Below are positions 32,706 through 42,120 of a DNA stretch of 64,000 nt, piece after piece. The translations under genes and the position numbers were made by a program. The notes under the pieces are model-generated. The model did not search any database. It saw only the letters and a list, made by a program, of their open reading frames with translations, and was not told the DNA's origin. Numbering within the stretch: position 1 is the stretch's first letter; each line of letters opens with the position of its first letter. Origin of the DNA: Arthrobacter sp. AZCC_0090 (GTDB lineage Bacteria > Actinomycetota > Actinomycetes > Actinomycetales > Micrococcaceae); NCBI RefSeq assembly GCF_014207375.1, contig NZ_JACHEE010000001.1, forward strand, positions 310,001-374,000. The letters run 5' to 3'.

Positions 32706-35603
32706 TCAGGAGACGTTGGAGTAGGCCACGACACCGCGGCGGACCAGATCGATCGCTTCGCGGCATGTCTTGGCCTGGCGCCGCTCAAGCCCTGGGATCT
32801 TGGCCAGCTGGTCCAGCAGATCGATCACCTGCTTCGCCCAGCGCACGAAGTCACCTGCGGCGAGGTCGGTGCCACTGAGCACCTCCTGAAGATGGCGACC
32901 CTTGGCCCACTTGAAAATGGGCCATACGAGTCCAAGTTCCGGCTCGGCGGTCAACGGGAGCCTGTTTTTGTCCTCGACGTCCTCCAGCGCGGACCATTCA
33001 TGCACCACGATGTCCACGGATGTTTCGAGGGAGATGGACGGCATCTTGGGCCGGAGACCGCGATCGTCACGCTTGGCTTGGTAAACCATCGTGCTGGCCA
33101 GCGCAGCCAGTTCTGCGGCGTCGAGGTCCTTAATGGCGCCTTGCCGAATGGACTGGGAGATCAGCAGGTCCTTTTCGCCGTAGATACGGCGAAGGCGTTG
33201 TCCATCCGCGCTGATGGTGACATGGCCGGCGTCGGATGTCTGGAGGTAGCCATAAGCGGCGAGGACATCGCACACGCGGTCAAAAGTCTTGGCGATCGTG
33301 TTGGTACGGCCTTGGATCTGCCGGACGAGCCCGTCGGTCTCATGGCGCAGTTTCCACCAACGCTCGGCCCAACGGGCATGGTCTTCACGTTCGCTGCAGC
33401 CGTGGCAAGGATGGGCGCGCAACGCCCTTCGCAGCTCCGCGATCTTCTTTTCCTGGTCCGGCAAGTAGCGGGCGCGGCCAAAGTCCTCGTTCCTGCTGGT
33501 CCCCCGGGCAGGCGGTCGCCCCTCACGCACTGCGTTCCGCATGGCTGATGCCAGATCACGGCGGGATTTGGGCAGCTTCGCGTTGAACGATTTCGGAATG
33601 CGGATCCAGGACACGGGTGCGACCGGACCTTCGACCTCGTGGGCGCCGATCCTATGCAATTGATTGTCTTCCGTGAGGACCGCGGGCCGCGGTTCACGCG
33701 CATTGGGATCGGCATCGAGCACGACGGCGTAACCTGGCGAACGTCCACCCGGAACCTTGACGATATCTCCAGGCATGAGGCGGGTGAGGGAGTCTGCCGT
33801 GAGGGATTTGCGGGCCCTGGAGGTGCTGCGTGATGCATACTGTTCCGCTTCGCTGAGATCCCTCCGGAGCTTGGCGTACTCGGTAAAGTCGCCAAGGTGA
33901 CACTTCATCGACTCCGCATAGCCGGCCAGTGACTCTTCACGGCTCCGAACCTGCCGGGCCAGCCCTACGACGGAACGGTCGGCCTGGAACTGCGCAAACG
34001 ATGATTCGAGGATCTGCCGCGCCCGGGGACGCCCGAACTGGGCGATCAGGTTGATGCTCATGTTGTAGGTGGGCCGGAAACTCGAGTTGAGAGGATAGGT
34101 GCGCCGCGAGGCAAGGCCGGCGACGGCCGCAGGATCCGTTCCCGGCTGCCAAAGGACCACAGCGTGACCTTCAACGTCGATTCCCCGTCTTCCCGCACGG
34201 CCGGTCAGCTGGGTGTACTCCCCCGCGGTGATGTTAACGTGGGCTTCGCCGTTGAACTTGTCGAGCTTCTCGAGGACCACGCAGCGGGCCGGCATGTTGA
34301 CACCCAGCGCCAAGGTCTCCGTGGCGAACACGGCTTTCACCAGGCCGTCGGCGAACAAGGTCTCGACGACTTCCTTGAAAGTAGGCAGCAAACCGGCGTG
34401 GTGCGCAGCGAGCCCTCGGAGCAGGCCATCACGCCAGCTCCAAAAACCCAGCACATCGAGGTCGTCCGCGGGAATCTCGCGGCTTGCCTCATCTACCCGG
34501 GCCGCGATGATCTGCTGTTCCCGCTCCGTGGTCAGCCACAGCCCGGCTGCGGCACACTGTGCCACAGCCCCGTCACAGCCGGCACGGGAGAAAATAAAGG
34601 TAATGGCCGGCAGGAGTCCTTGGCGGTCCAGACTCGCAATGATTTGTGGGCGGCTGGCTTTGCGCACAGGGCTTCGCTGCTCCGCGGCACTGTTGTCACG
34701 CTGGCGGTCCTGCCTGCGGCGGCTGCGTCCACCGTGGCCGAATCGGCCCCGGAAGTTCATCTGGCTCTCGGCCCTGGCCATGGACAACAGCTCGGGATTG
34801 ACCTCGAATTCCTTCTGCCTGGAAATCCGGTCCGCCTCCTGGACTGCCGCTGGCAGGGGTGTCCCACCATCGCTTGCTCCCGGAGCGATCTGATCAAAAC
34901 TGGTGTCCCCAGCAAAGAGATCGACGATCTCGCGGCCCACCATGACATGCTGCCACAAGGGAACGGGACGGTGCTCGGAGACAATCACATCGGTGTGTCC
35001 GCGCACGGTATCCAGCCACGCACCGAATTCTTCAGCGTTGGACACCGTGGCGCTGAGGGAAACCACCTGTACCTCGCTGGGTAGGTGGATGATCACTTCC
35101 TCCCAGACGGCGCCGCGGAAGCGGTCTGCAAGGTAGTGCACTTCATCCATCACCACATAGCCAAGGTCGCCCAGGGTGTCCGAGTCCGCGTACAACATGT
35201 TCCGCAGGACCTCAGTGGTCATGACGACGATGGGAGCCTCGCCGTTGATCGTGGTGTCACCGGTCAGCAGTCCCACGCTTGATGCGCCGTACTTCGCCGA
35301 GAGTTCAGAGAACTTCTGGTTGCTCAGTGCCTTGATGGGCGTCGTGTAAAAGGCCTTGAGCCCTCGCTCGAGGGCAAGGTAGATCGCGAATTCTCCGACG
35401 ATGGTCTTCCCGGCCCCCGTGGGCGCCGCAACGAGCACGCCCTTGCCTTCCTGGAGCGAACGGCACGCGTCACGCTGAAAATCGTCGAGTTCGAACTCCA
35501 AGGATTGGGCGAAGGTGCCGAGATAGGTTTTCGACTCAGCACTCCGTTGCGCTGCAGCTTGAAAGGCTTCTGAGGGCGAAAGGGCCCCTGAATTGGAGGA
35601 CAT
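32706..35603 (-). CDS. helY: HelY/Mtr4-like DEAD/DExH-box RNA helicase
   Basis: A 965-residue superfamily 2 helicase of the Ski2/Mtr4 type. It has Walker A APTGAGKT (about 60-67), motif Ia TTPIKALSNQKF, motif II MDEVHY, motif III SLSATVSN, motif VI QLTGRAGRRGID, and a long C-terminal DSHCT-like arm domain. HelY probably remodels or degrades structured RNA. TAGGCT lies six bases before the ATG, so it probably has its own leaderless promoter although tatC lies only 24 bases upstream. In actinobacteria helY commonly follows tatC and pafBC, as here. Confidence 0.95.
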   Translation of the reverse strand: MSSNSGALSPSEAFQAAAQRSAESKTYLGTFAQSLEFELDDFQRDACRSLQEGKGVLVAAPTGAGKTIVGEFAIYLALERGLKAFYTTPIKALSNQKFSELSAKYGASSVGLLTGDTTINGEAPIVVMTTEVLRNMLYADSDTLGDLGYVVMDEVHYLADRFRGAVWEEVIIHLPSEVQVVSLSATVSNAEEFGAWLDTVRGHTDVIVSEHRPVPLWQHVMVGREIVDLFAGDTSFDQIAPGASDGGTPLPAAVQEADRISRQKEFEVNPELLSMARAESQMNFRGRFGHGGRSRRRQDRQRDNSAAEQRSPVRKASRPQIIASLDRQGLLPAITFIFSRAGCDGAVAQCAAAGLWLTTEREQQIIAARVDEASREIPADDLDVLGFWSWRDGLLRGLAAHHAGLLPTFKEVVETLFADGLVKAVFATETLALGVNMPARCVVLEKLDKFNGEAHVNITAGEYTQLTGRAGRRGIDVEGHAVVLWQPGTDPAAVAGLASRRTYPLNSSFRPTYNMSINLIAQFGRPRARQILESSFAQFQADRSVVGLARQVRSREESLAGYAESMKCHLGDFTEYAKLRRDLSEAEQYASRSTSRARKSLTADSLTRLMPGDIVKVPGGRSPGYAVVLDADPNAREPRPAVLTEDNQLHRIGAHEVEGPVAPVSWIRIPKSFNAKLPKSRRDLASAMRNAVREGRPPARGTSRNEDFGRARYLPDQEKKIAELRRALRAHPCHGCSEREDHARWAERWWKLRHETDGLVRQIQGRTNTIAKTFDRVCDVLAAYGYLQTSDAGHVTISADGQRLRRIYGEKDLLISQSIRQGAIKDLDAAELAALASTMVYQAKRDDRGLRPKMPSISLETSVDIVVHEWSALEDVEDKNRLPLTAEPELGLVWPIFKWAKGRHLQEVLSGTDLAAGDFVRWAKQVIDLLDQLAKIPGLERRQAKTCREAIDLVRRGVVAYSNVS

Positions 35604-35609
35604 GCTTCA

Positions 35610-35615
35610 AGCCTA
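35610..35615 (-). promoter_or_regulatory. -10 box for leaderless helY
   Basis: TAGGCT on the minus strand ends six bases before ATG 35603, inside the tatC-helY gap. Confidence 0.45.
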
Positions 35616-35627
35616 GTGGCCGGAAGA

Positions 35628-36464
35628 CTACAGATTCTCCAGATCGGAAGCAGGTGTTGCGACGTCGGCCGTGGCTTCCGTCTCAGCGGTGACCTTGGCC
35701 TGACGGCGGGCCCGCCGTTTGTCGTTGAGCATGCACAGCCCGATTGCGGCGAAGAACAGCGCAAGGAGGGGGCCGGCGAGCATGAACATCGACAGAGCGT
35801 CCGCACCGGGCGCCGCCACGGCGGCCAGGACGAACACGAGGAAGACGGTGATGCGCCACGCCTTGAGGATGGTCCTGCCGCTCAAAACGCCTGCCATATT
35901 GACGCCCACCAACACCACGGGGACCAGGAAGGCGATGCCGAGGAAGAGAAGCATGTGCGTGGCGAAGGTCAGATACTGCGATGCGTCAATGTTGTTGGCA
36001 CCGTTTTGTGGCGTGAACTGCAGCAATGCCCGCACGACGTTCGGAATCACCAACCATGCGACATACACGCCTACCAGGAACAAAGGCACCGCCGCCGCCA
36101 TGTACCCGAGGGTGTAGCGGCGCTCCTTCTTGGTCAGACCTGGAGTGATGAATGCCCAGACTTGGTAGATCCAGATCGGGCTGGAGATCACTAGGCCGAT
36201 CTGGATGGCAATACGGAGCTTGAAGTCGAACGGATCCGCCACGCTCGCGAAATTCAGGACGGCTGTCCGCTTGGTCTCCTGGGCGATCTTGACCAAGGGA
36301 TCCGACAAGCTGTTGACTACAGGCTCATACAGAAACCATCCTGCCACGGCGCCTAGGAACACGCCGATGGCAGACTTGATCAGCCGGTTCTTAAGCTCCC
36401 TTAGGTGGTCTAGGAGCGCCATCCGCCCTTCGGGGTTGGCTTTGCGGCCCGTCTTCGTTGCCAC
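35628..36464 (-). CDS. tatC: Twin-arginine translocase subunit TatC
   Basis: The signal-peptide receptor of the Tat pathway, which exports folded proteins. The 278-residue product has the N-terminal amphipathic LLDHLRELKNRLIKS motif, six transmembrane helices, the conserved PFDFKLRIAIQIGLVISSPI region with the functional Glu replaced in the usual actinobacterial manner, and a basic tail. It follows tatA by six bases in the order (116-aa gene)-tatA-tatC. Confidence 0.96.
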   Translation of the reverse strand: MATKTGRKANPEGRMALLDHLRELKNRLIKSAIGVFLGAVAGWFLYEPVVNSLSDPLVKIAQETKRTAVLNFASVADPFDFKLRIAIQIGLVISSPIWIYQVWAFITPGLTKKERRYTLGYMAAAVPLFLVGVYVAWLVIPNVVRALLQFTPQNGANNIDASQYLTFATHMLLFLGIAFLVPVVLVGVNMAGVLSGRTILKAWRITVFLVFVLAAVAAPGADALSMFMLAGPLLALFFAAIGLCMLNDKRRARRQAKVTAETEATADVATPASDLENL

Positions 36465-36470
36465 TACTGC

Positions 36471-36740
36471 TTAGCTACGGGTTGCTGGCGGAACGTCAGT
36501 GTCGTTACCGCTCTTGGAGTTGGCTTCGGGGTGGTTGACCACTTTGCCTTCAACGGGGTCCGAGTCGTCCTTGGCCGCCGGCTTCCCGTCGTTCTTCATT
36601 TCCTTGACTTCGGATTTGATGATGCGCATCGACTGGCCGAGGCTGCGGGCCATGGCAGGCAGCTTGGGTGCCGCAAACAGCAGCAGGGCCACGATGATGA
36701 TGATGAGAATCGGCCAAGGGCTTTCAAACAGTTTTCCCAC
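36471..36740 (-). CDS. tatA: Twin-arginine translocase subunit TatA
   Basis: An 89-residue pore-forming Tat subunit with one N-terminal helix (PWPILIIIIVALLLFAAPKL), the hinge and an amphipathic helix (PAMARSLGQSMRIIKSEVKE), then an acidic hydrophilic tail. Length and order are typical. AAGGA about eight bases upstream supports the ATG. It is co-transcribed with tatC. Confidence 0.95.
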   Translation of the reverse strand: MGKLFESPWPILIIIIVALLLFAAPKLPAMARSLGQSMRIIKSEVKEMKNDGKPAAKDDSDPVEGKVVNHPEANSKSGNDTDVPPATRS

Positions 36741-36772
36741 GGGAAGTCCTTTCGTTGGAATACATCCTACGT

Positions 36773-37123
36773 CTAACTGAATTCGATGTCGTGCAGAGAC
36801 TGGGGTTGGCCCCGTTCTGCTTTGCGCTTAACGCGCTTTTGGCGACGCACTTCCTGGCGGGAGGCCTTGGCCGTCACGTAATCATGACGCATCTGTTCCG
36901 GTGAGGCAAAAACGGCCGCGCCGAACACTTTTGGCGACGCTCCGCCGTCGTCGTCAGAGTGTTCGGGAAGGTACGTGCGATGCCCCAGCCGCTCCCCCGC
37001 CGCGCTCAGCTCATGCACCGTCGCCATGAACTTCCGGAAAAGCCTGATGCCCAAAAGGACGTAGCAAAGCAGGGACACCGAAATCAGAGCGACCCACAGA
37101 AGGATCCAGGACCACCAAGGCAT
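36773..37123 (-). CDS. Small membrane protein upstream of tatA
   Basis: A 116-residue protein with one N-terminal transmembrane helix (about 3-27), followed by a charged cytoplasmic region with a basic RRQKRVKRKAERGQ stretch. I do not recognise a named family. It heads the tatA-tatC operon with a 32-base gap. ATG 37123 has TAGACT exactly six bases upstream, so the operon probably starts here with a leaderless mRNA inside the end of pafBC. Its position suggests a Tat- or envelope-linked role. Confidence 0.8.
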   Translation of the reverse strand: MPWWSWILLWVALISVSLLCYVLLGIRLFRKFMATVHELSAAGERLGHRTYLPEHSDDDGGASPKVFGAAVFASPEQMRHDYVTAKASRQEVRRQKRVKRKAERGQPQSLHDIEFS

Positions 37124-37129
37124 TTGAGT

Positions 37130-37135
37130 AGTCTA
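37130..37135 (-). promoter_or_regulatory. -10 box of the tat operon
   Basis: TAGACT on the minus strand ends six bases before ATG 37123 and overlaps the pafBC stop codon. Confidence 0.45.
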
Positions 37136-39166
37136 TCCAGCCTTCACTGCTTGTATTGGGCCCGGTTGCTTGTACTGTGCCAGGGCCGCGGCTAGCCACT
37201 CTGCCGAGGCATCCGCCAGTTCGGCAGGCTGGAGGATCCGGACCGCACCGCCATGCTGGGCAACGAACATCGGCAACCAATCCGTATTCCCGAATCGGAT
37301 CTCAGCAAGAAGGCCGCCGTCGGGAAGCACTGCTGTCCGCTCCGCGTAGTAGTCATCAGCAAGCCCGGAGCCTTGTCGAGTCAGCTGGAGGACAACCACG
37401 ACGTCGTCGTCGTTGGGAGTGTAGAGCTTCACCGGAACGCCGCCCTCGGCGCTGGCAGCCCCGGAAACAACCCTGCCGTTCGGTGCGAGCTCCTCCACGC
37501 GGTCCAGCCGGAAGTTCCGCAACCCTGCTTTGCTGTGGCAGTACGCCTCGAAGTACCAGGTGTTGTCCAGCGAGTAGAGCCGGAGGGGGTCGACGTCCCG
37601 CTCGGAGACTGAATCGCGCTGCTGTGACAAGTAGCGAAGACGCAACTGGCTGCCCGCTTGGATCGCCCGGGTGATGGTGCCGAAAGCTCCGGCGTCGGCC
37701 GGAGTCACGGGAGGGCCGGCGACGGCCGCCGCCAAACGGCCGGCCTCCCCCGCCGCGCCTGTGAGCTTCAGGGTCACGGACTCCAGGGCGCCGCTCTGTT
37801 CGTCTTCCGACATTCCCGCCTGGGCGGGAAGTCCGCCTAGGGTGGCGAGGCCCGTCAGCAGCGCGCAGGCTTCGTCAACGCTGAAGCGGATGGGCCGGTT
37901 GAGTTCGAGGTGCTCCCGGATGTAGACGTGCTCGTTTTCCCAATCGATATCGAACAAGTCATCCGGATAGCCCTCGGGACGGCCGGAGCAGATGAGTATC
38001 TTCAAGTCCTCGAGCAGTTCCTTGCGAGTGATACCGAAGCGGTCCGCCACCTCCTGGATGGGCAAGCCCTGGTTATGGACGAGGAAAGGCACCAATTGCA
38101 GCATGCGGTTGAGTTGGTCCTCCGAGGTTCGCTTGCGTGCCCGGGGCGCGGGACCAGCCTCGGGAAAACGGACCTCGACGGCGGGGCGCGCGGCGAAGGC
38201 AGCGGCGGCTTCAAGCCGACGGACCACGGCGTCACGCAGCTCAGGCGGGCCTACCACACTTGCATGCGGACCGTAGGAGGCCAGTTCTTCGGCGAGGAGC
38301 TCGCTGTCCCGGAACGGCACGCAGAGGCGCTCCCTGCCATTCTGGGGGCCGCTGGCGCCAGCTGCCCGTTTGCTCACCCCCCGTTTGCGAAGCCCTAGCA
38401 AACGGCCTTCGGCGACGTCGAGGAGGGCTTCCTGCAAGGGAAGTTCACTGAGGCTGTCCAGTTCGGCGCGGGTGTCAAAGCCCGGAGGAATCTCGCAGTG
38501 GTCCCGTGCCTCGATGCGGACCTCGCTCGTCATCCGGGACAAGCGGAAGAAGCGTTTCGCGTCCCGCCCCCGGTCGAAGCCCACCAGGTACCACTGGCCG
38601 AAGCGACTCCCGAGGCCCCAAGGCTCTACCAGCCGGTCCTCCTCTTTTCCGGTGCTCGCGGCGCGGTAGCGGAAACTGACGGGATGCTGACCGTTCATGG
38701 CGGCGATGATGTCGTCAAAGGCCTGGCCCGCAGGTTTGATGCGCGGCTGGACCCCTGCCGGAAGTTCGACGTCGGCAAGGTCGCCTGAGGCCTGCAGCTT
38801 CCGCAGCGCACTGGCTGCTGCTGAGCCCAGGGCTGCGCGTTCCCATAACTGCGCGGCCAAAAGCAGTACGGTTCCCTCCGCGGGGGTCAGATGAACATCC
38901 GGCAGGCGGTTGGATTCCTTGCCGATGCGGTAGCGCGTGGAAGCGGGATCGTCCGAGCCGAAACCATGGTCTAGGAGCGTCTCGATGTCGAAGCCAAACT
39001 GCTTCAGGTCTACCTTGTCCCGTTCAAACATGCGTCCGAACGCGACGTCGCTCTCGCCGGCGTCGTGGTAGACCTTGTCCCTCAGAACAGCCCGGGACAG
39101 CCCGTACTTCGTGTTCAGAAGGGCGATCAGCAGGTTCAGGAGTCGTTCGGTACGTGATGCGGACAC
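37133..39166 (-). CDS. pafBC: Fused PafB-PafC WYL-domain DNA-damage regulator
   Basis: Two complete WYL-type regulators lie in one 677-residue chain. Each has a winged-helix N-terminus (first RTERLLNLLIALLNTKYGLS, second NRMLQLVPFLVHNQGLPIQE near 350) and a WYL domain. PafBC activates the LexA-independent DNA-damage regulon at promoters of the TTGTCRGTG-N8-TAnnnT type. In most actinobacteria pafB and pafC are separate; a natural fusion is known in Arthrobacter. GTG 39166 is preferred over TTG 39196, as TAACGT lies seven bases upstream. A terminator separates it from the FKBP genes. Confidence 0.93.
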   Translation of the reverse strand: MSASRTERLLNLLIALLNTKYGLSRAVLRDKVYHDAGESDVAFGRMFERDKVDLKQFGFDIETLLDHGFGSDDPASTRYRIGKESNRLPDVHLTPAEGTVLLLAAQLWERAALGSAAASALRKLQASGDLADVELPAGVQPRIKPAGQAFDDIIAAMNGQHPVSFRYRAASTGKEEDRLVEPWGLGSRFGQWYLVGFDRGRDAKRFFRLSRMTSEVRIEARDHCEIPPGFDTRAELDSLSELPLQEALLDVAEGRLLGLRKRGVSKRAAGASGPQNGRERLCVPFRDSELLAEELASYGPHASVVGPPELRDAVVRRLEAAAAFAARPAVEVRFPEAGPAPRARKRTSEDQLNRMLQLVPFLVHNQGLPIQEVADRFGITRKELLEDLKILICSGRPEGYPDDLFDIDWENEHVYIREHLELNRPIRFSVDEACALLTGLATLGGLPAQAGMSEDEQSGALESVTLKLTGAAGEAGRLAAAVAGPPVTPADAGAFGTITRAIQAGSQLRLRYLSQQRDSVSERDVDPLRLYSLDNTWYFEAYCHSKAGLRNFRLDRVEELAPNGRVVSGAASAEGGVPVKLYTPNDDDVVVVLQLTRQGSGLADDYYAERTAVLPDGGLLAEIRFGNTDWLPMFVAQHGGAVRILQPAELADASAEWLAAALAQYKQPGPIQAVKAG

Positions 39167-39173
39167 GATTGCA

Positions 39174-39179
39174 ACGTTA
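39174..39179 (-). promoter_or_regulatory. -10 box for leaderless pafBC
   Basis: TAACGT on the minus strand ends seven bases before GTG 39166. Confidence 0.4.
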
Positions 39180-39201
39180 CTAAATTCCCGCGGCAAAGGC
39201 G

Positions 39202-39247
39202 GAAGGCGCGTCTGCGGCCGGATTCCTCCGGCTGCAAACGCGCCTTC
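39202..39247 (-). terminator. Terminator after the FKBP genes
   Basis: A long imperfect stem (39202-39221 with 39228-39247) ends the FKBP transcript. TTT follows within a few bases on the minus strand. It isolates pafBC from the pupylation operon upstream. Confidence 0.7.
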
Positions 39248-39261
39248 TCACGCTGTGGAAG

Positions 39262-39657
39262 CTAGCGAACTGCCACGAGGTCCACGACGAAGATCAGGGC
39301 TTCGTTGGGCTTGATGGCCCCGCCCGCGCCGCGGGAGCCATAGGCGAGCTCCGAGGGGATTTCAAGACGGCGACGGCCGCCCACCTTCATGCCAAGAAGG
39401 CCCTGGTCCCAGCCTTGGATGACCTGGCCGACGCCGACCCGGAAGTCCAGCGGCGCGCCGCGGCCCCACGATGCGTCGAATTCCTCGCCAGTGGACCACG
39501 CAACGCCAACGTAGTGAGTGGACACGGTGTCGCCGGCCTGAGCCTCGGCGCCGTCACCGACGATGAGGTCCTTGATGACGAGTTCGGTGGGGACGTCGCC
39601 CTCCGGGAAGTCGATTTCCGGCTTAGTGCGGTCGTAATCACGCTGACCAAATGACAT
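39262..39657 (-). CDS. FKBP-type peptidyl-prolyl isomerase
   Basis: A 131-residue cytoplasmic FKBP with one complete domain: GDTVSTHYVGVAWSTGEEFD, then the VGQVIQGWDQGLLGMKVGGR and ELAYGSRGAGGAIKPNEAL active-site segments. GAGGAG five bases upstream of the ATG marks the start. It lies 50 bases after a second, exported FKBP gene, downstream of pafA. Confidence 0.95.
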   Translation of the reverse strand: MSFGQRDYDRTKPEIDFPEGDVPTELVIKDLIVGDGAEAQAGDTVSTHYVGVAWSTGEEFDASWGRGAPLDFRVGVGQVIQGWDQGLLGMKVGGRRRLEIPSELAYGSRGAGGAIKPNEALIFVVDLVAVR

Positions 39658-39707
39658 GGGTACTCCTCAATTTGATAGGGACAATGCGGTGTGAATATTT
39701 GCCGAAG

Positions 39708-40646
39708 CTAGTTGGCGCCGAGGATGTCCACGACGAAGACGAGATCGCCCTTCGCGTCGCCTTGACCGGCGTCGCCATAAGCGAGGTCCTTGGGGATCAC
39801 CAGAAGGACCCGGGACCCGACTGTCTTGCCGGCAAGGCCTTGGGTCCATCCCTTGATGACGCCGTTCAGGGCAAAGCTTGCAGTCTTTCCACGGTCGTAG
39901 CTGGAGTCGAACTTCTTGCCGCCCACCAGGTTGACCCCGACGTAGTTGACCGTCAGGGTGTCCGTTTCCTTGACGACTGCGCCCTTGCCCTTGATCAGGT
40001 CCTGGGCAACAAGGCTCTGCGGTGCCGTCGCTCCGTCGACTGAGATCTGCGGGATCCCCTTGTCATCGACCTTCACCGTCGGGAGTCCCGCGGGAGGCGT
40101 CACGGTATCGCCCTCGGGCTTATCCAAGGCCTTGGTGGCGTCCTTGACGGAAGTGATCTTGAAGACCACCAGCTGCGACGACGTTGCCGCTGTTGTTCCG
40201 CTCGCCGCAGTTCCGGGGACGGCGAAAGCGATGTCGGCACCCACTTTCGCGCCGACCAACGCGTTGTAGAGGACAGCGCTGCCGGTCTTGAGCTGGTCGT
40301 TCAATTCGACCGGCATGGGGCCCGTAGTGAACGTGTCTTCAAGGGTCTTGCCATCTTTGCCGTCGACGGCGATGTAGGCGATCTCAGCGATCTGGCCGGC
40401 CTTCACTTTGTCGCCGGTGCCGTCGCTGACCAGTTTGATGGTTGGCTGCGTTACATCCAACGGCTTGGTGAACTCCAGGCCGGGAGCCTTCTTGTCTCCA
40501 TTGTCGGAGACCTTGAGGGAATCCAGTTTGGCGACTTCGCCGGCGGACTGACTGGTGGGCTCCGGAGTTGCTGTTGTTGCCGGACTTCCGCCGCAGGCGG
40601 TGAGCAGCAAGAGGCCGGGGATAAGAATTGCTAGTAGACGTCGCAC
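39708..40646 (-). CDS. Exported FKBP-type peptidyl-prolyl isomerase lipoprotein
   Basis: A 312-residue lipoprotein with a signal peptide and lipobox LLLTAC (Cys about residue 18), a Thr/Pro/Ser-rich linker, a first divergent FKBP-like half (about 70-170), and a canonical C-terminal FKBP domain (TLTVNYVGVNLVGGKKFDSS, then VIKGWTQGLAGKTVGSR). It probably folds secreted proteins at the membrane surface. GTG 40646 gives a normal signal peptide. The frame is open to 40700, but those residues would spoil the signal. Confidence 0.9.
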   Translation of the reverse strand: MRRLLAILIPGLLLLTACGGSPATTATPEPTSQSAGEVAKLDSLKVSDNGDKKAPGLEFTKPLDVTQPTIKLVSDGTGDKVKAGQIAEIAYIAVDGKDGKTLEDTFTTGPMPVELNDQLKTGSAVLYNALVGAKVGADIAFAVPGTAASGTTAATSSQLVVFKITSVKDATKALDKPEGDTVTPPAGLPTVKVDDKGIPQISVDGATAPQSLVAQDLIKGKGAVVKETDTLTVNYVGVNLVGGKKFDSSYDRGKTASFALNGVIKGWTQGLAGKTVGSRVLLVIPKDLAYGDAGQGDAKGDLVFVVDILGAN

Positions 40647-40754
40647 AAATGAACTTTCGTCGGGGCAAAAGGAGAGCACGGCCGGGCCAGGCTCGGCCAT
40701 GCGCGTAGAGGCCCGTCAAAGGCCAACCTCCAGAATAACCGGTGAAGCTGGGAG

Positions 40755-42119
40755 TCAGCTCATTGAGTCCAACAGGGCATCCACCCGCTCGTCGACGCTG
40801 CGGAAGGGATCCTTGCACAAAATCGTCTGGTGGGCGCGATCATTCAACTTCAAATGGACCCAGTCCACCGTGTAGTCACGGCCAAGTTCCTGGGCCCGCC
40901 GGACGAAGTCGCCGCGGAGTTTCGCCCGCGTGGTTTGCGGCGGCGCGTCCACGGCGTCCTTGATGTCTGTGTCTGCCACCAGGCGCCGGGCAGCACCACG
41001 TGACTGGAGAAGGAAGAAGAGCCCGCGCCTGCGTGAAATGTCGTGATAGGTAAGATCCAGTTGCGCAATCCGCGGGGAATCCAGGCCGATTCCATGGCGA
41101 CGCATATAGCCATCCATCAGCTTCTTCTTGATGGCCCAATCCACTTCGGTGTCGATCCCACTGGTGTCGCCGCTTTCGATGGCGTTGAGCGTGCGCTCCC
41201 AGAGGTCCAGGATGAGCGGCACGTGGGGGTTGTGGGCTCCGTTCGAAGACACGAAGGCGCTGACCTTCGCGAGGTATTCACGCTGGATATCCAGGGCCGT
41301 CAGTTGCCTCCCGTTGGCCAGGCGCACCAAGGCTTTACCGCTCAGATCGTGCGAGATTTCGCGGATGCTGCGGATGGGGTTCTCCATGCGCATGTCCCGC
41401 ATGATGACTCCGGCCTCAATCATCCGGAGGAGCAGATCCACCGTTCCCACCTTCAACAGCGCGCTCGTCTCTGACATGTTGGAATCCCCAACGATCACGT
41501 GCAGGCGACGGAAGAACTCGGCGTCGGCGTGCGGCTCATCGCGCGTGTTGATGATGGGGCGGGACCTTGTGGTTGCCGAAGACACGCCTTCCCAAATGTG
41601 GTCTGCCCGTTGAGAGAACGCGAAGGTGGCACCATGTGGCGTTTTCAGGACCTTGCCCGCACCTGCGATCAATTGCCGTGTGACGAGGAAGGGAATGAGG
41701 ATCTCGGCGAGTCGCGAGAACTCACCCCGCCGGGGAATCAAATAGTTCTCGTGGCTGCCGTAGGAGTTTCCGGCGGAATCGGTGTTGTTCTTGAACAGGT
41801 AGACCGTGCCATTGAATCCCTCGGCCGCGAGGCGGGCCTGCGCTTCGTCTACGAGGTCATCGAGAATGAGTTCACCTGCCCGGTCGTGGGCGATCAGCTG
41901 CGCGAGGTCGTCACATTCCGCCGTGGCGTATTCCGGGTGTGAGCCGACGTCGAGGTAGAGGCGCGAGCCATTGGTCAGGAAGACGTTGGAGGAGCGTCCC
42001 CAGCTCACCACCTTGCGGAAAAGGTACCTGGCGACTTCCTCGGGGGCCAAGGGCCTAGAATCCGGGCTCGAATACGAAATCCCGAACTCGGTTTCTATCC
42101 CGAATATTCTCTTGTCCAT
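40755..42119 (-). CDS. pafA: Pup--protein ligase
   Basis: PafA joins the C-terminal Glu of Pup to substrate lysines using ATP. The 454-residue product has the N-terminal IETEFGISY nucleotide/metal motif, the [16 protein letters not shown] segment, [19 protein letters not shown], the [19 protein letters not shown] stretch and a C-terminal small domain. It starts one base after the prcA stop, with GGAGG inside the last prcA codons. It is the last gene of the pup-prcB-prcA-pafA group. Confidence 0.97.
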   Translation of the reverse strand: MDKRIFGIETEFGISYSSPDSRPLAPEEVARYLFRKVVSWGRSSNVFLTNGSRLYLDVGSHPEYATAECDDLAQLIAHDRAGELILDDLVDEAQARLAAEGFNGTVYLFKNNTDSAGNSYGSHENYLIPRRGEFSRLAEILIPFLVTRQLIAGAGKVLKTPHGATFAFSQRADHIWEGVSSATTRSRPIINTRDEPHADAEFFRRLHVIVGDSNMSETSALLKVGTVDLLLRMIEAGVIMRDMRMENPIRSIREISHDLSGKALVRLANGRQLTALDIQREYLAKVSAFVSSNGAHNPHVPLILDLWERTLNAIESGDTSGIDTEVDWAIKKKLMDGYMRRHGIGLDSPRIAQLDLTYHDISRRRGLFFLLQSRGAARRLVADTDIKDAVDAPPQTTRAKLRGDFVRRAQELGRDYTVDWVHLKLNDRAHQTILCKDPFRSVDERVDALLDSMS

Positions 42120-42120
42120 C

